From the NCBI GenBank assembly GCA_050084515.1, contig CM114273.1, forward strand, positions 16,988,001 through 17,052,000: a stretch of DNA of 64,000 bases, given 5' to 3'. The position numbers were made by a program, and so were the translations under genes. The notes beneath the pieces are model-generated. The model did no database searches and was not told the origin of the DNA. It worked only from the letters and a program-made list of their open reading frames with translations. Source of the DNA: Blasia pusilla (lineage: Eukaryota > Marchantiophyta > Marchantiopsida > Blasiales). Positions within the stretch are counted from its first letter, which is position 1. The number at the start of each line of letters is the position of its first letter. Below are positions 60,010 through 64,000 of the stretch, piece after piece.

Positions 60010-63000
60010 TTGATGATAGCATTTGAAGGATTTCCGAGGAAAGCCTTCAAATGCTTATATTGTGGTAAGCTAGGTCATCTTATCAATGATTGTAGAAAGA
60101 GGAGTCAAGATGAGAAGAACAGTTGTTTAAGACCTAAGAAGGAGTCTAGAAATTTTGTAGAACTAGAAGAACATGAGATAGATGTTTGGGTAGCAATCAA
60201 AGAGTTTTGCACATAGGCAGAACATTCCACTAAGTCGAAGAGTGGAGATGCATGTGTGCTCGATAGTGGAGCATCTAGGCATATGACCAATCATAAGGAT
60301 TGGTATAGCTCCTTACAGCCTCTACAGGAGACTATCGTTGTTACTGTTGGGAATAATGCAAAGTGCCATGTAGGAGGGAAAGGCACAATTTCTTTAGTCT
60401 CAAAAAAAGGAGACGAAAAGAAGTTAACTGATGTACGATACATACCAAAATTGAAGCGCAATTTGCTTTCTGTAGCAGTATTATTTGATCGTGACTTAGA
60501 AGTTTGTTTCAAGAAATCGGAGGTAGTCATTGAGGATGCCAATGGAAAAGCAGTGAGTGAAGGTATACGGCGTGGAAATATCTTCGAGTTGTATGCTTTC
60601 ACGACAAATGTAGGTACAGATCTTGATAGCAGTAAGTTGTGGCATGAAAGATTTGATCACTTCAACTTTCCTTTACTAAGTCAGATGTAGAAATCTGGCA
60701 TGGTTGCTGATTTACCAACAATTCTGGAGTGTCGCATACATGTAAAGCTTGTATAATAGGGAAGCAACACCGACAAACCTTTCCACAAGAGTCTATCAAT
60801 AGAGCAAAAGCTCTACTAGAGCAGATACATGTTGACCTATGTGATAAAATAAGAACAGTGGTATTAGGTGATTCTTCCTACTTGTTTTTAGTTGTCGACG
60901 ATTATAGTATGAAGATGTGGGTGTATTTCCTTTGTGAAAAGGCAAGTGCTTTTGGAAAATTTAAAGTATGGCACAAGCTGGTTGAGAATGAGATAGGAAA
61001 GAAGGTACAAAAGCTTCGCACTGATTGAGGAGGAGAATTCTTATCATCAGAATTCAACAAATATTTGGGGGAGCATGGAATCAAGCGACAGTTATCCACG
61101 GCACATACACCACAAAAAAATGGAATTGTTGAGCGTCAAATCCGTACATTGGTAGAGATGGCAAGATGTATGATGAAAGCAAAAGGTTTGACAAAAGGAT
61201 TTTGGGCTGAAGTTGTTAATATTGCCGTTTACATTCTAAATAAAAGTGCCACCAAGTGAGTGTAAGGCATGACTCCTCATTAGCATACTCAGGTAAGGTA
61301 CCATCAGTCCAACACTTCAGGACTTTTGGTAGTGAGTGCTTTATACATATTCTTGAAGCATCCAGGACCAAGCTGGAGTCCAAGAGCAGGAAGTGCATCT
61401 TTATGGGATACAATGATGAGTCTAAAGCTTTTCACCTATAGTGTCCTGAGGCAAAGAAGATGCTTGTGAGTCGTGATGTGGTGTTTCAAGAACAACCTCG
61501 TCAAATGGCGGATATCAATGGTCCATCCATATTATCATCAAGCGAAGATTTAACCCACCAGAGCATATCATCAATGTTTACTCCAAATCATCAAGAAAAA
61601 GAATTTGATGATGATTACGAAGAGCAGCCTACTCTTCCACTATGGTCGTCATATCCTAAGTGAATAAAGCAACTCTTGGATGGTAAGGATCCACCAGCAA
61701 CTAATGAAGTTGTTACACATCCAAGGAGATCCAAGAAACTAGAGGAGCATAATAGAGCTTCCGCACATCTCGTCAACATAGCCTTGATGACAGAGGTCTT
61801 GAAGGTGGAAGAGCCATCATGCTTGGATGAGGCCCTTGCTCATCCTCAATGGAGAGAGGCCATGTAGATGGAGATGGATGTTATTCAAAGAAATGAAACT
61901 TGGACTTTGGTTGAGAAGCCAAAGGACAAGAAGATAATACGCACCAAGTGGGTGTACATGACCAAGTACAAGTTGGAGGGTGCATTGGATAAACTCAAAG
62001 CGAGGTTGGTTGCACAAAGATGTTCATAGATCAAAGGTTTTGATTACGATGAGACTTTTGCTCCTACTGCAAGGATTACAACCATTTGAATTGTTCTAGC
62101 GATGGCAGGAACAAGACGTTGGCATGTATACCAATACGATATGAAGTCTACTTTTCTGAACGGGAGTCTCAAGGAGGAGGTGTATGTATCTCAACCACCA
62201 CGTTTTGAGACACCCGGATCAGAATAGAAAGCGTGTTTGCTTCATCGAGCATTATATAGGCTGAAGCAAGCCCCAAGGATATGGTATCAACGAATAGATA
62301 TATTCTTCCGAGAAAGGGGTCTCATCAAGAGTCCTTTAGAAGCAAATTTGTATGTGTTTTGCGAAGATGGGATGTATACATTGATAGTCGTATATGTGGA
62401 TGATCTCATCATCATAGGAGACCACAGTGAGAAAATAGAGGAAATGAAGGAAGTGTTGAAATATGAGTTTGAAATGTGAGATTTAGGTCTTTTGCACTAC
62501 GTTATTGGGCTGGAGATTTCGCAATAGTCAGATTCTATTTTTCTCTCTCAGCAAAAATATGCTAGAAAAATCTTGAAGGCATTCGGGATGACCAAGTGTA
62601 AGGCAGTGGTTTTGCCAATGGAGGTAGGGTTGAAACTCTCAATGGAGAATGTTTCACCATTGATAAATGAAAAGTTGTACAGAAAGCTTGTGGGCAGTTT
62701 GATATTTTTATGCAACCCCCAAGACCAGACATTAGCTTCGATATAGGAGTGTTTAGTAGGTTCTCAACTAAGCCTTGTGAGCATCATTGGAAGGCAGGGA
62801 TGTGTGTGTTGAAGTACATCAAAAGCATTATCGAGGACGGCATCATCTATGGAGCAGAGACAAAAATGACAGCCTTTTGGGACTCGGATTGGGCAAGAGA
62901 CTCAGATTCTCGGAGATCAGTTTTGGGATATTGTTTCTTGGTATTATGGGTTAGCAAGAAGAAGCCTACAGTGGCTGTTTCTTCTACCGAGGCAGAGTAC

Positions 63001-63321
63001 AAGGCGGCTTGTCTTGCTTCTTGTGAAGCACTATGGTTGGGATGGATATTAGAGGACATAAGAGAAGCACCAAAAAGTTCTTCTGCAATGTGGTGTGACA
63101 ATGAGAGTTGCATTGCCATAGCACCTGAGTCTATGTTTCATGCTCGTACGAAGCACATAGAGATCCAATATCATTTTGTTTGTGAGCTGATTGAGAGAGA
63201 GGTTTTGAAATTAGACTATTGTCCAACAGAGGATAACCATGTAAAACATCTTCATCAAAGCCTTGAGCGGAGATCAGCTTCAACAACATCTAAAGGGTCT
63301 TGGCATCGGTTCAAGTACTAG
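60010..63321 (+). pseudogene. Ty1/copia polyprotein, 5'-truncated and interrupted by stops
   Basis: In order: CCHC knuckle CLYCGKLGHLINDC (60052-60093), protease LDSGASRHMT (about 60259-60288), GAG-pre-integrase LWHERFDHFNFPLLSQM (about 60640-60690), and an integrase core with IHVDL, RTD followed by TGA, then GGEF, and NGIVERQ. RT follows with WTLVEKPKDKKIIRTKWVY, LNGSLKEEVYVSQP, ALYRLKQAPRIWY and intact YVDD near 62392. RNase H includes SSTEAEYKAA near 62980 and KHIEIQYHFV near 63150. Stops at 60688 (TAG), 61026 (TGA), 61439 (TAG), 61661 (TGA), 61865 (TAG), 62027 (TAG), 62225 (TAG) and others break it; a few frameshifts occur near 60730 and 62700. Less decayed than the other elements here. 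Confidence 0.9.
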
Positions 63322-63340
63322 TCCACATGAGAGTGAATAT

Positions 63341-63783
63341 TGAGAGGGGGGAGGGGGTGATGTTGGATTCTCAACATCCACTTCTCTCAGCAGCATTAAT
63401 ATGATCTCCCCCCCTTATATGAGGAGAAGCCTAGATTGATGGTTCCAACTTAGACGTCGAATGAGTCATAGTAATATGACGTAGGTGGTTTATGGAGTAG
63501 TGTTACTAGGATTATCTAACCCTATATTGCATCAACGTGGGGGGCATCCTAATGCAATATTTTCTATAAATAGAAATGAAGAAAAATAGGAAAAAAAAAC
63601 CCTAGTTTCCCAAGTAGTGACATAGTCGGGAGCCGCAACGGCAGCGCATTATCGTATGTCGAGTTATCTTCATGTTCAGGTTCCATCGAAGCTCTTCTAT
63701 GAGCACACGGACGGACTAGGCCACTTTGTATCTCCAAGATTTGTAAAGATTTAAGTGATTTTGTCACATTCTATTTTCTCACA
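63341..63783 (+). repeat. copia polypurine tract and 3' LTR
   Basis: The purine run 63341-63360 is followed at 63361 by TGTTGGATTCTCAACA, a short palindromic LTR start. The LTR plausibly ends at ACA 63783, giving 423 bp. It contains AT-rich promoter-like sequence (CTATAAATAG near 63563). No 5' LTR is in the window. Confidence 0.7.
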
Positions 63784-64000
63784 AAATTTAATCCGATTTT
63801 TTTTCTAAAATTTTAAAGATTAATAAAATATCACTTTTAAAATTATTATTTCTTAATGAAAATTTAAATAATACTCAAACTCACCTAGATAATTTTATTT
63901 TTCCAAGAAATTTAAACAATACTTATCTTCCCCTTCCACTCTTACCACCAAAATAATATCCATTAGTTTAATTAATTGATTTCATTCAATAATTTAATAT
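63784..64000. other. AT-rich flank, nothing recognised
   Basis: Homopolymer-rich sequence up to the window edge without identifiable features. Confidence 0.4.

Overview
This window looks like nuclear DNA of a non-seed land plant, most likely a bryophyte such as a moss. That placement is an inference from the style of the cinnamate 4-hydroxylase, the plant-type spliced genes and the transposon content; no species marker is visible. Three spliced genes can be modelled with consistent exon phases. They are a CYP73A cinnamate 4-hydroxylase on + (1678-3858, 3 exons, 533 aa), a sideroflexin-type mitochondrial amino-acid carrier on - (38290-40121, 4 exons, 341 aa), and a secreted subtilisin-like serine protease on - (51735-57551, 10 exons, 832 aa). 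They do not form a pathway; they are ordinary genes separated by tens of kilobases of decayed transposons.

Layout. 1-3.9 kb holds the C4H gene and its leader. 3.9-7.1 kb is unassigned non-coding DNA with one diverged 70-bp repeat. 7.1-11.0 kb is an RLE-type LINE (minus strand) inserted in a two-unit 71-bp tandem repeat. 11.7-22.7 kb is a decayed Ty3/gypsy element. 22.7-29.3 kb holds microsatellites, a chromodomain integrase tail of another gypsy element, a deleted solo LTR and a copia remnant. 29.3-38 kb is mostly unassigned, with a LINE 3' end, a solo LTR and a tandem duplication. 38.3-40.1 kb is sideroflexin. 41.9-43.7 kb holds a PIF/Harbinger-like foldback element. 47.1-50 kb is a tandem repeat with a solo LTR inside. 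51.7-57.6 kb is the subtilase. 59-63.8 kb holds a small repeat array and a 5'-truncated copia element.

The most remarkable item is the gypsy element at 11.7-22.6 kb. Between its protease and reverse transcriptase it carries a C5-cytosine DNA methyltransferase domain (motifs I, II, IV, VI and IX/X in linear order at about 16748-17760). After its integrase it carries a PHD finger (20495-21638), which was later split by a 1004-bp solo LTR with a 5-bp target duplication. The element is dead in this copy: it has frameshifts, many TAG/TGA stops and a lost reverse transcriptase aspartate. Its architecture suggests a retrotransposon lineage that could write cytosine methylation and read histone tails. 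The stop codons here and in the copia elements are almost all TAG or TGA, as expected from deamination of methylated CAG and CG sites.
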